Counted from the stretch's first letter, positions 20,879 through 32,788 are shown. The stretch: 64,000 nt of DNA from Rhipidocladum racemiflorum (GCA_036346355.1 JAYEVF010000026.1:1736001-1800000); one strand, 5' to 3'. Made by a program: numbers and translations. Notes: generated by a model from the sequence alone, not told the origin.

Positions 20879-23800
20879 TGTAACATCCTCTTTTTTGGCT
20901 TTCTGGAGAAAAACCTAATTTAAATAAAGTAAATTCAAAATTTGGAGTTCCATTGGTGTTTAAGTTAATCTGGCATCCATTCCCCTTCGAAATCGGGAAT
21001 TAATTCCCTCCAAGAAAATCGATTTTCCGATCTGCAGTGCAGAAAATTTACCCGAGTCCAAAAATGCTCCAAAAATCTCCAAACCACTTCTAAAATGCTC
21101 CAAATATTCCGAAATGATTTTAGGAATCATTCCGGATTTTGGACATCCGTTCCTATTTTATCTCGCGCGGCTTTTGTTTAATGCCTGCGATCCGCGCCCG
21201 AATATCCAATTCCACAAAAATCATCCAAATTCAACCAAACCAATTCCATTGTGTCCCAAATGTTCCAAAATGGCTCTAGGAATTTTTCCGGAATTTTTAG
21301 GCCATTTTTCCTTATTTTTCTCTAGGGCGAATCATTTGCGTAAAAGAGAACCAATAGGAAGTTGCCACGTGGCAAGTGAATAGTGTCATCTTCAACCTCT
21401 TGCCATGCATGAGCAAATGAGCTCCAAGCAAGCCAAAAATGGTGGGAGCTCTCTTTAATCCCTTCTAGCTCCTCCAATTCAACTCCAAATCGCGAACCGC
21501 CGGATCCGTTGGAATCCCAACGGCCTCCTCTTTCTATCCATAAGGCTAATGCACCCGAGATCGCGTTGGTTTTTGAACGGTTGCAAGAAAACCGAAACCG
21601 ACCCTTTTGGAGATTGCGCGGCCGTTTCTAATCCGTTTCGCGTGATTCCACCTCTCATCTCTCCGTATAAGAACCCTCTTTCCGGTGGTATAGCCCTCCG
21701 TTAGCCCCTCCAATCCAATTAGCCGCAAGATCAAGAAAACCGACGAACTCGGTCGTTCTTCGTGTTCTTGCTCATATCTTCCACTCCGGTGGATCTTTCT
21801 TCCTCCCGTTCGTTTCTTTGTGTTAGCATGGAAGTCTAGTTGCTAATTCATCTATCAATTTTAGGTTTCTTCATCCGTGGGCGACGAATTTCGGATTTTG
21901 CTCACTTCGGCCGAACCCGTGTTCATCGTCGATTTCATCTTCTCCGGTGAGATTTGGCTCGATTCCTTCCTCCTAGATGTAGCTAAGGATGTCCTCTAGA
22001 GGTTCTAGGCTTTTGTTTGGATCAAATCCGTGCAAAAATGAGGTAAAATCGGATTTTTTTTGTTGCGGGTGAGTCTTTTTCCTTTTTTTGAGGCTCTCTG
22101 TTGTTGGCCATGGAGCTTTGCTCCTGTGGGTGCGTGTGGGCCCCTGCCCACGCTGCCGGCTTGGCCGACGCCGCCGCCCGCCGCCACTCGCCCGCGCCGC
22201 TGCCGTTCGTCGCCTCGCCGCTCGCCGCCGCCCGTCTTGCCGCCGCCGCCGCTGCTGCCAGCGCCGCTGCCGCCTTGCGCCGCTGGCCGCCACTTCGCCC
22301 GGCCAGCCCGCCACGCCACCCTTGGCAAGCTCGCCGCGCCGCGACTGCGCGGCGACGCCGCCGGCCACGGCCGAGCCCTCCTACACCCCCACCTCAAGCT
22401 CCATTTCCCATCCATGGTAGCCATGAGGCCAAAGGTTGAAGACAACCTTAGAGTATGACATGTGGGGCCCACTGTCATAGACTCAAGCCCAGTCAAAGCT
22501 CGGTCAAAGCCCCTGTTGACCAGTCAAACCCGAAGGGAATATTCTCGGAATATTCTCGGTTTTCGATTTATTCGAAATTCAAACTTCGGAAGCTCATAAC
22601 TTTCTCATCCGAACTCCGTTTGACCTCATTCAAATTTATAAATTCATCATAAATCAAGATCTTCCTGCCAGTACTAATTTTTATAATTTTTGGATTTTAT
22701 TTATTTTCTGTTATTTATTTATTGCCTCGTTTTGCGTGTAGTCGACGATCCCGCCGCGACCGCCGATTCCGCCGCCGAACTTCCCACGTACGAAGACCTA
22801 CCCGGGACAGAAGGCAAGTCTCCTTGATGCAGTTTGCTCCCATGTTTACAAAATGATTTAAAATTGTTTATAAAGTTGCATGGCTATGTTTAATGAAATA
22901 TGTCAAATATAAGTGTTAGCTATACCGAAATTGTTGATTCCTCCATGACATTGTTAATCATATCCATTGTAACCCTAGAACATTGTTTATACCATGCCTA
23001 TGTTTATATGGTATCCGTTGCTATGTAGTACGGTAGAATTGCTTAGGACCTTTTCCGACAAAAACAACCCAGGGGTGGGATTATTCCAAAAAGAATGTTA
23101 TTAAATGTGATTTGAAAGTTATTATGGTTTTGGTCCTGTTTTCTAAAATAAAAAGAAAAGGAAAATGATTTTGACTTGGGCGGCATGGAATGTCGGGTGG
23201 GAGCGGATCAAGCCTTGATCCTTTTGTGCAAGTACCGCCCCAAGTCATATAAGGACCGACGCTTATGATTGCCATTTTAAGCAATACCGTACTACCACAT
23301 GTCTATAATGGTACGACCTGGCTCACTAATTTGTAGAAGCCTAGCTTAGACTCACCACCTGGTTGAATGTGAATGCCGGACGGAGGCAATGTGGTTTTTC
23401 TCACACGGCGCAAGAGGGGCTTCAGATCTTGGGTGGAGGGAACCCTAACGGTGAAACCTCGGAGTGGGTCTAGTTAGGTAGATACATTGTAACGGCCTTG
23501 TCAAGATATCCCTGCCGGCACACCTAAGGAAGTGTGTTAATTGCATGGCAACATGGGTATATCTTGTCTTGTGGGTAAAGTTGTACACCTCTGCAGAGTA
23601 TAAACTATTCGAATAGCCGTGCCTACGGTCAAAGGCAAAGCGAAGAATGCTTTCATATTGGTAGACTTTGGTTTTGGTTTTAAAATCGAAAAGTGTTTTG
23701 TTTTGGGGTTCGGGAGTGGTTAGAACTCTCGAATGTTGTTTGGCGGAAAGAGCCAACCCAGGTGGATAGAACCTGTTTTGCATTTGACGGATGGAGTCAC

Positions 23801-24392
23801 ATGATTAACCTTGATCTTTGACAAGTTGGCGGATAGAGCCCTTATATTAGTGATGGTGGATAGAACCTCACTGCAATACTAAATAATTCAATTGTTAAAA
23901 AGAATTGTAAAAGATGCTTTGTGAAATTTATTACTTAAGTATGATTTAATCAAATGTGGCTTTATGCAAATAAACCCTATTAAGCTTCCTTTGGAAAGCC
24001 CCTCATGATCATAATTTCCCGACTTGCTGAGTACTTTTGTACTCACGTGCTACACCAACATTGTAATCATCAGAGAATTATCAAGATGCCGAGGAAGAGG
24101 AGGAGTTCTTCGAGGAGGATTGCCAGGAGGACTAGTTGCGTTCCTAGTCGTCGCCTGTGGCGTTGTGGTGTTCGCTCGTTTCGTTTTGCTTTTGCTTCCG
24201 CTGTTTTGAGTGTCCGGTCGTTGGACCGAGTATTGTAATAAGTGGCCATGTGGCCCATACTTAAATATTTACTTTACAAGTTTCGTTTTGTTCGGCAATG
24301 ATGTATCACTGTGACTGTGTGTACTAGCTACTGATCTGGGACTAGTACGGAAATACACAGGAGATTCTGGATAGCTGATCTGGGGTCTCACA
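20879..24392. mobile_element. Large solo LTR (3.5 kb), probably gypsy
   Basis: It starts TGTAACATCC and ends GGGGTCTCACA, flanked by the exact duplication TCCTT (20874-20878, 24393-24397). No primer-binding site, coding region or second LTR is present, so it is a solo LTR left by LTR-LTR recombination. A possible TATA sequence (CGTATAAGAACC) lies near 21664, and a CpG/GCC-rich stretch follows at 22140-22400, favouring plus orientation. The long GC-rich frames at 22005-22496 are by-products. It splits the transposase coding sequence after the codon for Lys at KDHPKMELG. Confidence 0.85.
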
Positions 24393-24547
24393 TCCTTGTC
24401 ATAGGAAATACACACTTCTTCTCGCTTGGAGTCATCAACAACAATGGCAGCATCTTGGAGACAATGTCAAGCATCATTTGAGTTTCTAGATCCTCCCCCT
24501 GCACTTTGCCCCTCATCAGTCCTTACCCTATCATCATTGCTTCCATC

Positions 24548-25125
24548 TGTTAGAACTAATCTTGTAATTAGGTTATTAGATAGAAGATTAGTAGTGTCAA
24601 TTAGAGTCATGCATTAGGCTAAGAAGTAATTAGTCGCATGCATGGTTTGCATGTGTTAGTTTTAGTTATCTAGTCATTGCATGAGTGAGTTTGTGTCATT
24701 GGATAGTAGTTAGCTGTGCATTGCATGAAGGACGAGTTGGATGCCGACGTGAGGGCTCATGGTGCATGCATATCTAGTCGTTGGGTGCATGCGCACGACG
24801 CGGGCTCGGCCACGACCTGGCGATTGGATCCAAAGAAAATGCGTCGCTCTGATGACTCGGCCATCCAGTGAACATGCCACATGCACATGTGTGTCTATAT
24901 AATCTTGTACAAGAGAGAGGCTCAAGGAGTAGAGAATAGCTAGGAACAAAGAAGAAATGCACTAACTCAAGTCCATTGTAATCTTGAGTCGGTAGGTGTC
25001 TTTAAGGGAGTGTTCCTGGTATTCTTGGTGAGCTAAGTACGAGAATATATAAGTGTGTGTGTTCTTGGTGTATTTTGTTCGTGTATCCACAAGTTCGCGT
25101 GTGTTTGATCTTGGGAGTTTCAACA
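24548..25125 (+). repeat. 5' LTR of the small LTR element
   Basis: TGTTAGAACTAATC to GAGTTTCAACA. A TATA box within TGTCTATATAATC lies at about 24891-24903, so this copy still has a promoter. Confidence 0.85.
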
Positions 25126-25463
25126 ATTGGTATCAGAGCTTGGTGAAGAAGATGGCGGCGACGTGATGCGGCGCACAAGAGCCAGCGTCGTGGCGGTGGC
25201 AAAGAGAGCGTGCACGCCCCGATGTATATGCAGGCGGGAGCAGCACTGCTGGTCGTGAGGTAGCTTGTGTGCCCAAATGTGAAGATGTGAGGAGATTGAC
25301 GAGGTGTGTTCGGGATGTTAAGAGGTGTGTCCTTCATCCTGCAGTCGATTCCAAATATGTGAAGATGGATCCGACGAGTTGAGTCCAAGGCAAGAAAGTG
25401 GCGTGACATTGTCTTGAAGTCGCATCCAAAGAAATTGTTTAGGTTACAAGATTAGGGGGTGAT

Positions 25464-25729
25464 TGTTAGAACTAATCTTGTAATTAGGTTATTAGATAGA
25501 AGATTAGTAGTGCCAATTAGAGTCATGCATTAGGCTAAGAAGTAATTAGTCGCATGCATGGTTTGCATGTGTTAGTTTTAATTATCTAGTCATTGCATGA
25601 GTGAGTTTGGGTCATTGGTTAGTAGTTAGCAGTGCATTGCATGTGTTAGTTTTAATTATCTAGTCATTGCGGTGTATTTTGTTCGTGTATCCACGAGTTC
25701 GCGTGTGTTTGATCTTGGGAGTTCCAACA
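25464..25729 (+). repeat. 3' LTR of the small LTR element, internally deleted
   Basis: It matches both ends of the 5' LTR but lacks about 310 internal bases, including the TATA region. A short block (GCATGTGTTAGTTTTAATTA...) is repeated at the deletion junction (about 25565 and 25636). Confidence 0.83.
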
Positions 25730-26345
25730 CTATCATCATTGCTTCTCCTTGTATCCTCCTCTCTTAATCCCAGTAAAACAAACAACTGATCCTCAGTCAT
25801 CTGTTGTATTCTACCTTCCTCATCTTGAGATTCTTGAATCCTTATATTATCCCAGTCAATTGCCTCTCCACTTGATACACCAATACCACTATCCAACACT
25901 AAGGCCAATGCATCACGACTACCCATTGCATCTACATTACTAGTCATTGCATTTGCAACAACAGCTTCTTCTTCACCACTAACATCATCATGCGGTGGAG
26001 TCCATGGCAATGACCAATCTACTGTACTATCTATCCATGCATCTAATCTAGAATCGTTCACTCTATCCACGCCCTTGGGGTTCATCTCGCCGAGCTCGCT
26101 GGGATCTTGTGAGAATCACTACGCTAGGGTTTCATGTACAGAACAAAAGAAGAGAACGAACAGATCAAAAAAAAAGAGAGAGAAACCCCAGTGGGCAAGA
26201 TGAGCCTTCTCACAGGGGGAAACATGGTCTCACCTTCACAAATCGGCACCGCCGCCACTCCATTGCCGGTCCCAGTGAAGACAGCCATCCAATGGGGAGG
26301 AGATGAGATTGGGTCTCGGAGGAGATTGGGATCGAGTTCAAGGCC

Positions 26346-26465
26346 CGACTGAGGGGGTAAAATGGTCATAACTGCAGCAAAATGGCCGGAATGTTATCGT
26401 GGGCGAGATGGCGTCGTTTCGAGTGGCATTTTAAAGTGATCCATGACCATAGTGGCATTTGGGCA
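26346..26465. repeat. Right TIR of the MULE, inner part
   Basis: Complement of 18463-18577. It breaks off at GGCATTTGGGCA, where the solo LTR is inserted. The TIR resumes after the LTR at 28766 and runs to the end of the MULE at 28803. Confidence 0.85.
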
Positions 26466-28760
26466 TGTAACACCCCGGCATTTAATATGCCCGAATGTTA
26501 CCAAACATAAGCTAAACAATATCTAAATACCACAAATTACCATAAATTCCAGCAAAGATACATATGCTAACAACCGAGATTTCGGCAGCATCTCCTTTGT
26601 TTTAACATGATACGAAGGAACAACAACATTATAGCAATATATGGAGTATGAGAGACAACTAAAAACAGCAATAATTAACGACTTAGCAACGATATAAGTC
26701 TAGTTCCAAACATATAATGTCTCCAAGTGTCAAATGAACAATAGAACTCTCATATAGCAAAGATAAACCTTAAAACGATAAACATCACACGCAGTTTATT
26801 ATCAAAGCTAATTGAATGACTTGTGGATTCAAAATAAGTGAAGCTACGTGTAGATGTGTGACTATTTCCCTTCCCCGCATGCCGATCTCATGGTACCTAA
26901 AACAACAAGAAAACACAAGCGTGAGTTCAAAGACTCAGCAAGCATATTGCAATGATACAACAAGAAAAATTCATGGCAATAATATTTCACATCATGTAAA
27001 CCTTCTCATTCATAATCACATAACATTATCATCATCATTATGTATGCAATGCGATGCTATGCTCATGTCTCCTTGGAAACTCATACCGGTATGGTTGAGT
27101 ACACACCCGTCGGTGTGCACCCTCTCCCCCCTTCCATCCCGAAGATGGAGGGTGCCTACTCCTCGCTTCCGTTCACCGCGGTGAATGGAATCACGATGTA
27201 GGACTTAATCATTGGCTCTCCGGATTAGTCATAACTTTCTCACCGACCTTCTCGGACTAGTTATGACTTTCTCACCGCCCGGGCCATGTAACATGTCATG
27301 TATGCAAATATGCCATCATCATCATAAACTTGTATATTTAACACATGGCAACATAGCATACTCATCATATCATAGGAAAACATTAAAGCATGGAAATTGA
27401 TCGTATCATGTAATCCATCTTTCATCTAATCTCAACAAGCAACCTACAATTCGCTATTCATTACAACACACTTGCCTCAACCACGGGCAACGGATTGGCC
27501 GGAAGTACAAGGCACTCCCGGGGTCGCACCACCTGCACATAGGTACCACACGCTCACAATCATGTCCACAAAACAGTACGCAAACCCTCATCTACCCCGA
27601 CATTACCAACTACTCGCAAAACCTAAAAACAGAGGTTCTGTCCCGTCGGGACAGCAACCATGCAAAAGGCATAACTTGAGTTCTGGGACTCCGAATCAAT
27701 TAAACAAGTACATCCTCGCGTAGCTTAGGAAATTTCCCAACTTTTCCTAGGTATATGTAAAGACTGATTCGGAAACTAAAGTTGTTTAATCTACAGATTA
27801 CCGTGATCTGTTCCAATCACGTCACAGATTTTAACGCGCTCGGTAAAACAGCCATAACTTTCAAACGACTGGACGGAATTTAAACTTCTTTATGTCCACG
27901 GAAAAATAATGAAATTATATACAACTTCTTCAACATCCGTACGGACAGATTCGGACTCTAAATTGACGAAAACTCCAACCCTAGGTCGACTGCTCATGCT
28001 GTCCCAAAACAGAAACGTGACAACATCTAGATCTAATCCAAATTACTCAAATCCAGCACCTCCAATTGATCTAAAAACTTGATAAACACCCTTATAACAG
28101 TACCTAGATCAATCCCAAGGGTTCCCATGATCATACCTTCGCCCGACGCACGAAAACTCCAATAGATCTCCACCCGATTCGCTCCTCGCTCCTCGCACCT
28201 CGCTCCTCGCTCCTCGTTCCTCGCTCCTCGGATGGATACACGAGGAAGCAGGGGTGGGGAGGCCACCCTAGGGCAGCAAGGGGGTGGAGGAGAGGTGGTG
28301 GGGAGGTGGAGAGGTGCAAGGGGGCGCACGGCACAAAGGAGGGGAGGGCGGCTAGGCAAAGGAGGGAGGGGAGGTGGGGGCGCACCAATTGAGGGGTGGG
28401 TGCACCAAGGGCAGGGGGAAGCCCTTTTACCAGCCCCTACTCTGAATCCTAGTCCTAAATGGACTCATAATCCATCCCACCAAAGCCCACAACCCCCTCT
28501 TTAAGGCCCAAAATCCCCCGGAAAGGCCCAAAACCCCGGAAACGGCCCGGAAACGTTAATAACCTACATACCCTATGGTTTTAACCTTATTTCCACATCT
28601 CATAATGTTTTTGACCTTATCATGCACGTTAAATAAGGTTACGACACTCCGTAGTGTCACAACACTTCAAAAGGCCCAAAAACGCGAGTAAACCTCAAGC
28701 CGAAAGGTTTTATTTTCTAAATTCACATTTTATAATATCACACCATACCGTAGTGTCACA
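26466..28760 (-). mobile_element. Solo LTR (2.3 kb) splitting the MULE right TIR
   Basis: It begins TGTAACACCCCGG and ends TAGTGTCACA. The flanks GGGCA (26461-26465) and GGGAA (28761-28765) are a 5-bp duplication with one change. The uninterrupted left TIR reads GGGCAAGGGCTC at the equivalent place, confirming the site. By resemblance to the LTRs at 51661 and 57935, which read TGTGATGCC to GGTGTTACA on the minus strand, I infer minus orientation. The AGGGGAGG-rich, CT-rich stretch at 28170-28400 would be the transcribed leader. No coding capacity. Confidence 0.82.
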
Positions 28761-29273
28761 GGGAAAGGGCTCATCTTTGCGATGGCATATTATCAATTTT
28801 CTCCCCACTGTCGCCCTCTCCGTTCTATTTCCCACTCACCCTCTCTATTTCCCTTCAGGATTTTTTTTTAAAATAATCATTTTTTTTGGGAAAATTCAAA
28901 AATATACCCAAAAAAAAATTTAGGTTTAATTAATTCAATTTAATTGTAATAATTCATATTGGATGCTAGGAACCTCCAAATGGACTGAAATTTTTTTGTA
29001 ATTTTGTATTACGTTGTAAGCATTCATAATATATGACAAAAAGTAGCATGTTCCATGCAAATTTAAAATATTAAAATCAAGTTTATTATAAGACCATTTT
29101 GTGGATTATGAAGAAACTATGTAAACCATGGCTAAAAAAATTATGAAAAAAATTGAAAATATTTGTTAAGGCATAAGGATTCAAAATATCTCACGTCAAG
29201 TACTATGTTCCATGCAAATATAAATAGTTAAAATCAAATTTAGGTGAAGACCCTTTTGTGTATTATGAAGAAA

Positions 29274-29897
29274 CTATATAAACCATGGCTCCAAAAATCG
29301 TGAAATAAATATCACTATATAAACCATGGCTCCAGAAAATGTATTTCCATCATCGTCCGACAAAGATTCATCATGTTCCTCCATGTCCAGTGTCTCTTCT
29401 TCCTTCGCCGCTCGCTGATCGTCCTGCTCCATCACATCAACTAACCCCTCCAACTCCTCCCCTTCATCTGCTTGTCCCGTCGGTGCAGCACGTGACTGAA
29501 CATTGCTATGAACTTCCGCCATAGTTTCTGCCTGCACCGTGATAGGGGTTTCATCACTAGGCAGGTTTGTCTTGACCGTCGCCTGCACAAAGAGGATAAA
29601 ACCCCAATCACGCCGCTTTGATGCATTGATGTAGTTCCTCCAACCCTGAGACCGCTCCAATGGTCTAAGTTCCCATGCTGAGTCCGGTGTACCTCTCGGC
29701 CACAAGCATTTGACGCTGACATCAAACTCCGCAGGATTCAATGAAAGACCGTCACAAAGCCACCCACACAGATTTTCAAAATTCGTGTCCTCCGGATTCT
29801 GATGGTATAAAACACGGTGCTGAAAACCATTCAAATCAACCCCATATGGGCCCTCTCAAAATTCTCCTTCACCATAATGCACTCTGAATGCAGCCAT
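29274..29897 (-). pseudogene. Unidentified minus-strand ORF of the second MULE
   Basis: The reading begins MAAFRVHYGEGEF at 29897, hits TGA at 29856-29858, then stays open for 186 codons (29834-29274). The protein has a Trp-rich globular N-terminal half (FENLCGWLCDGLSLNPAEFDV, ELRPLERSQGWRNYI, RRDWGFILFVQ) and a strongly acidic C-terminal half (EEETLDMEEHDESLSDDD). It has the look of the N-terminal part of a MULE transposase, which is an inference from position and from the acidic linker. No zinc finger or DDE motif follows, and the last 20 codons run into A/T-rich DNA near the TIR. Alternative: captured gene fragment. Confidence 0.45.
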
Positions 29898-29974
29898 AAC
29901 AGACGTACCTACTAGAATACGAAAATAATATTGTATAACATACACAAGGAATTATATAGGTACGCAAAACAAAT

Positions 29975-30710
29975 TTACTCAGTTGCTACATTTTTTAAGC
30001 TACCATAGTATTTTTCTGAGACTACCTATGTTTTTTCTAACTACAAATCAATTATACTCACAAAAAATAATTACGTAACTATATAAAACAAAATTAATCG
30101 GTGACTACGCAAAATTACTCGGTTGCTACATTTTTCGTGCTACCCTAGTAATTTTCGCTACATTTTTTGAGCTACCCTAGTATTTTTCAGAGACTATCTA
30201 TGTTTTTTCTAACTACAAATCAATTATACTCACCAAAAATAATTACGTAACTACATAAAACAAAATTAATCGACGACTACGCAAGGAATTATATGAATAC
30301 ACAAAACAAATTTACTCAGTTGCTACATTTTTCGAGCTACCCTAGTATTTTCCAGAGATTATCTATGTTTTTTCTAACTACAATCAATTATACTCACAAA
30401 AAATAATTACGTAACTACATAAAACAAAATTAATCGGCGACTACATAAAATTACTTGGTTGCTACATTTTCCGTGCTACCCTAGTAATTTTCGCTACATT
30501 TTCCGTGCTACCCTAGTATTTTTTGGAGACTATCTACGTTTTTTCTAACTACAAATAAATTATACTCACAAAAAATAATTATCTAACTACATAAACCAAA
30601 ATTAATCAGTGACTAAATTTTTCGGACTACCTTATATTTTTCCGACACTACCTATATTTTTTCTAACTAGATATCAATTATACCGAGAAAAAAAATATTT
30701 AAATAAATTA
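29975..30710. repeat. Tandem array, about 170-bp unit, roughly 4.5 copies
   Basis: Units contain TTGCTACATTTTT, GCTACCCTAGTA, TTTTTTCTAACTACAA and TAATTACGTAACTA in order. The TTCTAACTA block recurs near 30036, 30208, 30373, 30544 and 30662, giving steps of about 172, 165, 171 and 118. The last copy is truncated. Copies differ by substitutions and small indels. Confidence 0.8.
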
Positions 30711-30759
30711 CTAACCGATGAACGACGAACGAACGACGAATGAAGAACGACGAACGGCT

Positions 30760-30905
30760 GACTTTTTCCTCTCTTTTTCTTTTTCTTCTCGTTCTCTTCT
30801 TCTTCCTCTCCTTCCTCTCCTTCTTTTTCCTCTCCTTTTCTTCTTCTTCCTCTTCTCTTCCCTTTCTCTCTTCTTCTTCCCTTTCTTTCTTTCTTTCTTT
30901 GTGAT
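30760..30905. repeat. Pyrimidine-rich low-complexity tract
   Basis: Almost uninterrupted CTT/TCC sequence. The long Lys/Glu/Arg-rich minus-strand frames crossing it are compositional and are not genes. Confidence 0.85.
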
Positions 30906-31612
30906 CTCTGGCTGCTGAACGCCCCCTCCCCCCATCGCCCTTTTCATCCCCCCACGCCGATCCAGCCCGACCAGTGGCCGCGCTCCGTGGCTTAGTTGCG
31001 CCAGCGTGGCGTGCGTGACTGAGTCCTGTCGCGCCACGCTGGCAAGATTCCCTCTTCAGTCGCAGCCACATGGCGCGACAGGAGGTTACTTTTGTTATTT
31101 TTTTTCCGGGGTATACTTTTTGAATTTTCTAAAAAAAATGATTATTTTTAAAAAATATTCTTCCCTTCAATCCCCAAGGTACTCCCTCTATCCCCTTCAC
31201 TGATTCTTAGATCCCGTCATGGTCGGCGGCGAGAGCGACCGGATTCAGCCGCTCACCTTCAACCCCCATGGCGTCGCCGACCGCATCGTCGCCCATGAAG
31301 CCAGAGGACATGCCGGGGGCCATGTACCGCGCCGATTCTGGCGCGCCGGGCATGCAGCAGCCTGTCGGCGGTGGTGGCCCCGTGGTCAGCGGCAGCAGTG
31401 AGGAGCTCGTGAAGAAGAAGATGGGGAGGCCGAGAATGTATGGGCCAGACGGGAGCATCGGCTTGGGACTGAAGCCTGCCGCCGCAGCGGCCACCGAGGC
31501 GGGCGGGCAGTCCGGTGGTGCCTGGACGAGCTCGAACCGTGACGGGAAGCGCAGAGGGCGCCCCCCAGGGTCCGGCAAAAAGAAACAACTCGATGCTGCA
31601 ACGTTGTAGATG

Positions 31613-32023
31613 AGTATGGCGTGATTCTTGGAATAGATTCGTATGTTTGTCTGTGCACGTCTAAAGGGCATGAGTGGGATTTTTTTTAAAGGACTCCTCC
31701 ACATTCAAACGGAATTAAAATAGGACGGAATAGTGCAGGCATTTAAATAATGGGGAAAAGTACATATATGGTTTGTATTAGTTATGGACAGAGCACAGTA
31801 TAAACAGAAAAAGTAGGATTTATTCAAACATGAGCTTAAGTCCATGAGTATTGAACAATTCATGGGTTGTTTTTTTTTTTCTATTTATGTTTTTTCGTAT
31901 GAATGTGCTTGTACTGACCAAAGTTGGATATTTTTTTGCTCAAATCTTTCTGTCATACCTTACGTTGAGATAAATTTTGCACTTGCCAACATAAAATAGG
32001 TAGTAAATATTCGGCTTACCAAT
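31613..32023. other. Putative intron DNA of the AHL remnant
   Basis: AT-rich sequence with no ORF, repeat unit or motif that I recognise. It contains T-rich runs at 31869-31880 and 31931-31937. Confidence 0.4.
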
Positions 32024-32025
32024 TA

Positions 32026-32276
32026 CTCCCTCCATCCCATTATATAAGGCGTAACTTCTACCAACGCAGAGACCAAAGAAGTAGTTACATCGCGCGAAGC
32101 TCGAGAGAGTTAATGCATGCACGTATGCAGATGAGAGATAAGAGAGAAGGTTAATGCATGCATGCATACGCATGAGAGATGGGAGAGAAGCCGTAATGTG
32201 TTTATGAGGCACCGCACCCTGTATTTTGAGACTTAGAAAAAAAGCACTCGTGCCTTATATTTTGGGATGGAGGGAG
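32026..32276. mobile_element. Stowaway MITE
   Basis: 251 bp with terminal inverted repeats CTCCCTCCATCCCATTATA and TATATTTTGGGATGGAGGGAG, flanked by TA on each side. These are the diagnostic TIR and target of Stowaway (Tc1/mariner-derived) elements. The centre holds GCATGCATG repeats. Confidence 0.93.
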
Positions 32277-32324
32277 TATTTGATTTGTTTCTTTCTCATG
32301 TTTCTTTCTCATGTGGTTCCAACT

Positions 32325-32788
32325 AGGGAATGAAATCTCGTCGAGATTTCACGAAATCTCGGAACTCAGACCCCTATGAGTTTCATAATCCCGACGAAAT
32401 TAAGAAAACCCTAAAAAATTCAAAGAGCTACAGTACCAAAAATCTTGGCGAGATATCAGTAAATTTGACCTAGATTTGACAAAAAAAATTGACCGGATTT
32501 TGACCCGACTATATTCTCCATGTCGTTTTCTGTGTGGGACAGTCGGTAGATCATAATTCTGGCGAAATTAAAAAAACCTTAAAAAATTCAAAGTGCGACA
32601 GTACCTAAATATCGTCGAGATCTCGCATTTTGGATTGAAATTTCGGTATTTTGAACCGAAATCTCGGAAATTTCGGTGAAAAAATTATCGGATTTAAATT
32701 TTCCTTTTTGTATTTCGTTCGGATTTTGTCTGAAATAATGAGATTTCGCCGAAATTTCGGATTTTGGAGGGTACCGAAATGAAACCTT
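32325..32788. mobile_element. MITE of the AAATTTCGG family with paralogous empty site
   Basis: The element starts AGGGAATGAAATCTCG and ends GAAATGAAACCTT, and is flanked by GGTTCCAACT at 32315-32324 and 32789-32798 (9-10 bp). A second copy of the flanking DNA at 34205-34240 reads straight through CATGTGGTTCCAACTTCCAA with no element, an uninterrupted empty site. The interior has two related halves, each with AAAAAATTCAAAG followed by a CAGTACC block. Confidence 0.8.

Larger units (their letters stand above)
24548..25729 (+). mobile_element. Small non-autonomous LTR element with unequal LTRs
   Basis: A 578-bp 5' LTR (24548-25125), 338-bp internal region (25126-25463) and 266-bp 3' LTR (25464-25729). 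The primer-binding site TTGGTATCAGAGC follows the 5' LTR and a purine tract (ATTAGGGGGTGAT) precedes the 3' LTR. The flanks are CCATC and CTATC, a 5-bp duplication with one mismatch. There are no gag or pol motifs, so it is either a TRIM-like element or a gutted copia/gypsy element. It lies within the N-terminal coding part of the MULE transposase. Confidence 0.82.
19160..26085 (-). pseudogene. mudrA: mudrA-type MULE transposase, interrupted and degraded
   Basis: The gene starts at 26085 (acidic N-terminus to 25730), resumes at 24547-24393 and at 20878. The N-terminal DNA-binding region reads LYPSIKEFRLAVRQFAVNEE and GCPWRIVVRR. A 106-bp GT-AG intron (20674-20569) is phase 0. A middle region follows, then the catalytic part YLTIDSTALNGR, with CTDACKGL and CFRHLMQNF. 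A SWIM zinc finger (CTCCEWQHTGKPCDHALA, about 19650-19700) and a knuckle CKRCGEVGHRQ end it. The enzyme would bind the TIRs and cut and paste the element. Defects: two LTR-element insertions, TGA at 24467-24469 and 20254-20256, and frameshifts near 19800 and 19380. The last knuckle cysteine is tyrosine. Confidence 0.85.
18421..28803. mobile_element. MuDR-like MULE expanded by three nested insertions
   Basis: The termini are GAGAAAATTGATAATATGCC and its complement, in long TIRs of about 155 bp (18421-18577 against 26346-26465 plus 28766-28803; the right TIR is split by a solo LTR). The flanks CTCACCGTC (18412-18420) and CCCACTGTC (28804-28812) match at 7 of 9 bases, a decayed 9-bp MULE duplication. 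Removing the nested insertions and their target duplications leaves about 3.4 kb. Inside are a minus-strand mudrA-type transposase and a plus-strand GRF zinc-finger gene, arranged convergently. The transposase is broken, so the element is now immobile by itself. Confidence 0.85.
28858..31160. mobile_element. Second MULE-like element with A/T-rich TIRs
   Basis: The left end (AAAATAATCATTTTTTTTGGG then AAAATTCAAAAATATACC) is complementary to the right end (31087-31160), giving TIRs of about 60-70 bp. The exact 9-bp duplication TTCCCTTCA flanks it (28849-28857, 31161-31169). It is 2.3 kb. It holds a minus-strand frame, a tandem array and a pyrimidine-rich tract. The segment 31000-31080 contains an inverted pair GCGCCAGCGTGGC and GCGCCACGCTGGC. 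No complete transposase is present. Confidence 0.8.

Noticed and set aside
22005..22496. Long Ala/Arg/Pro-rich ORFs on both strands
   Set aside because: They lie in the GC-rich leader of the 3.5 kb solo LTR and overlap in several frames, as expected from composition alone.
30667..31071. Lys/Glu/Arg-rich minus-strand ORFs
   Set aside because: They arise from the pyrimidine-rich tract; no domain and no start context.
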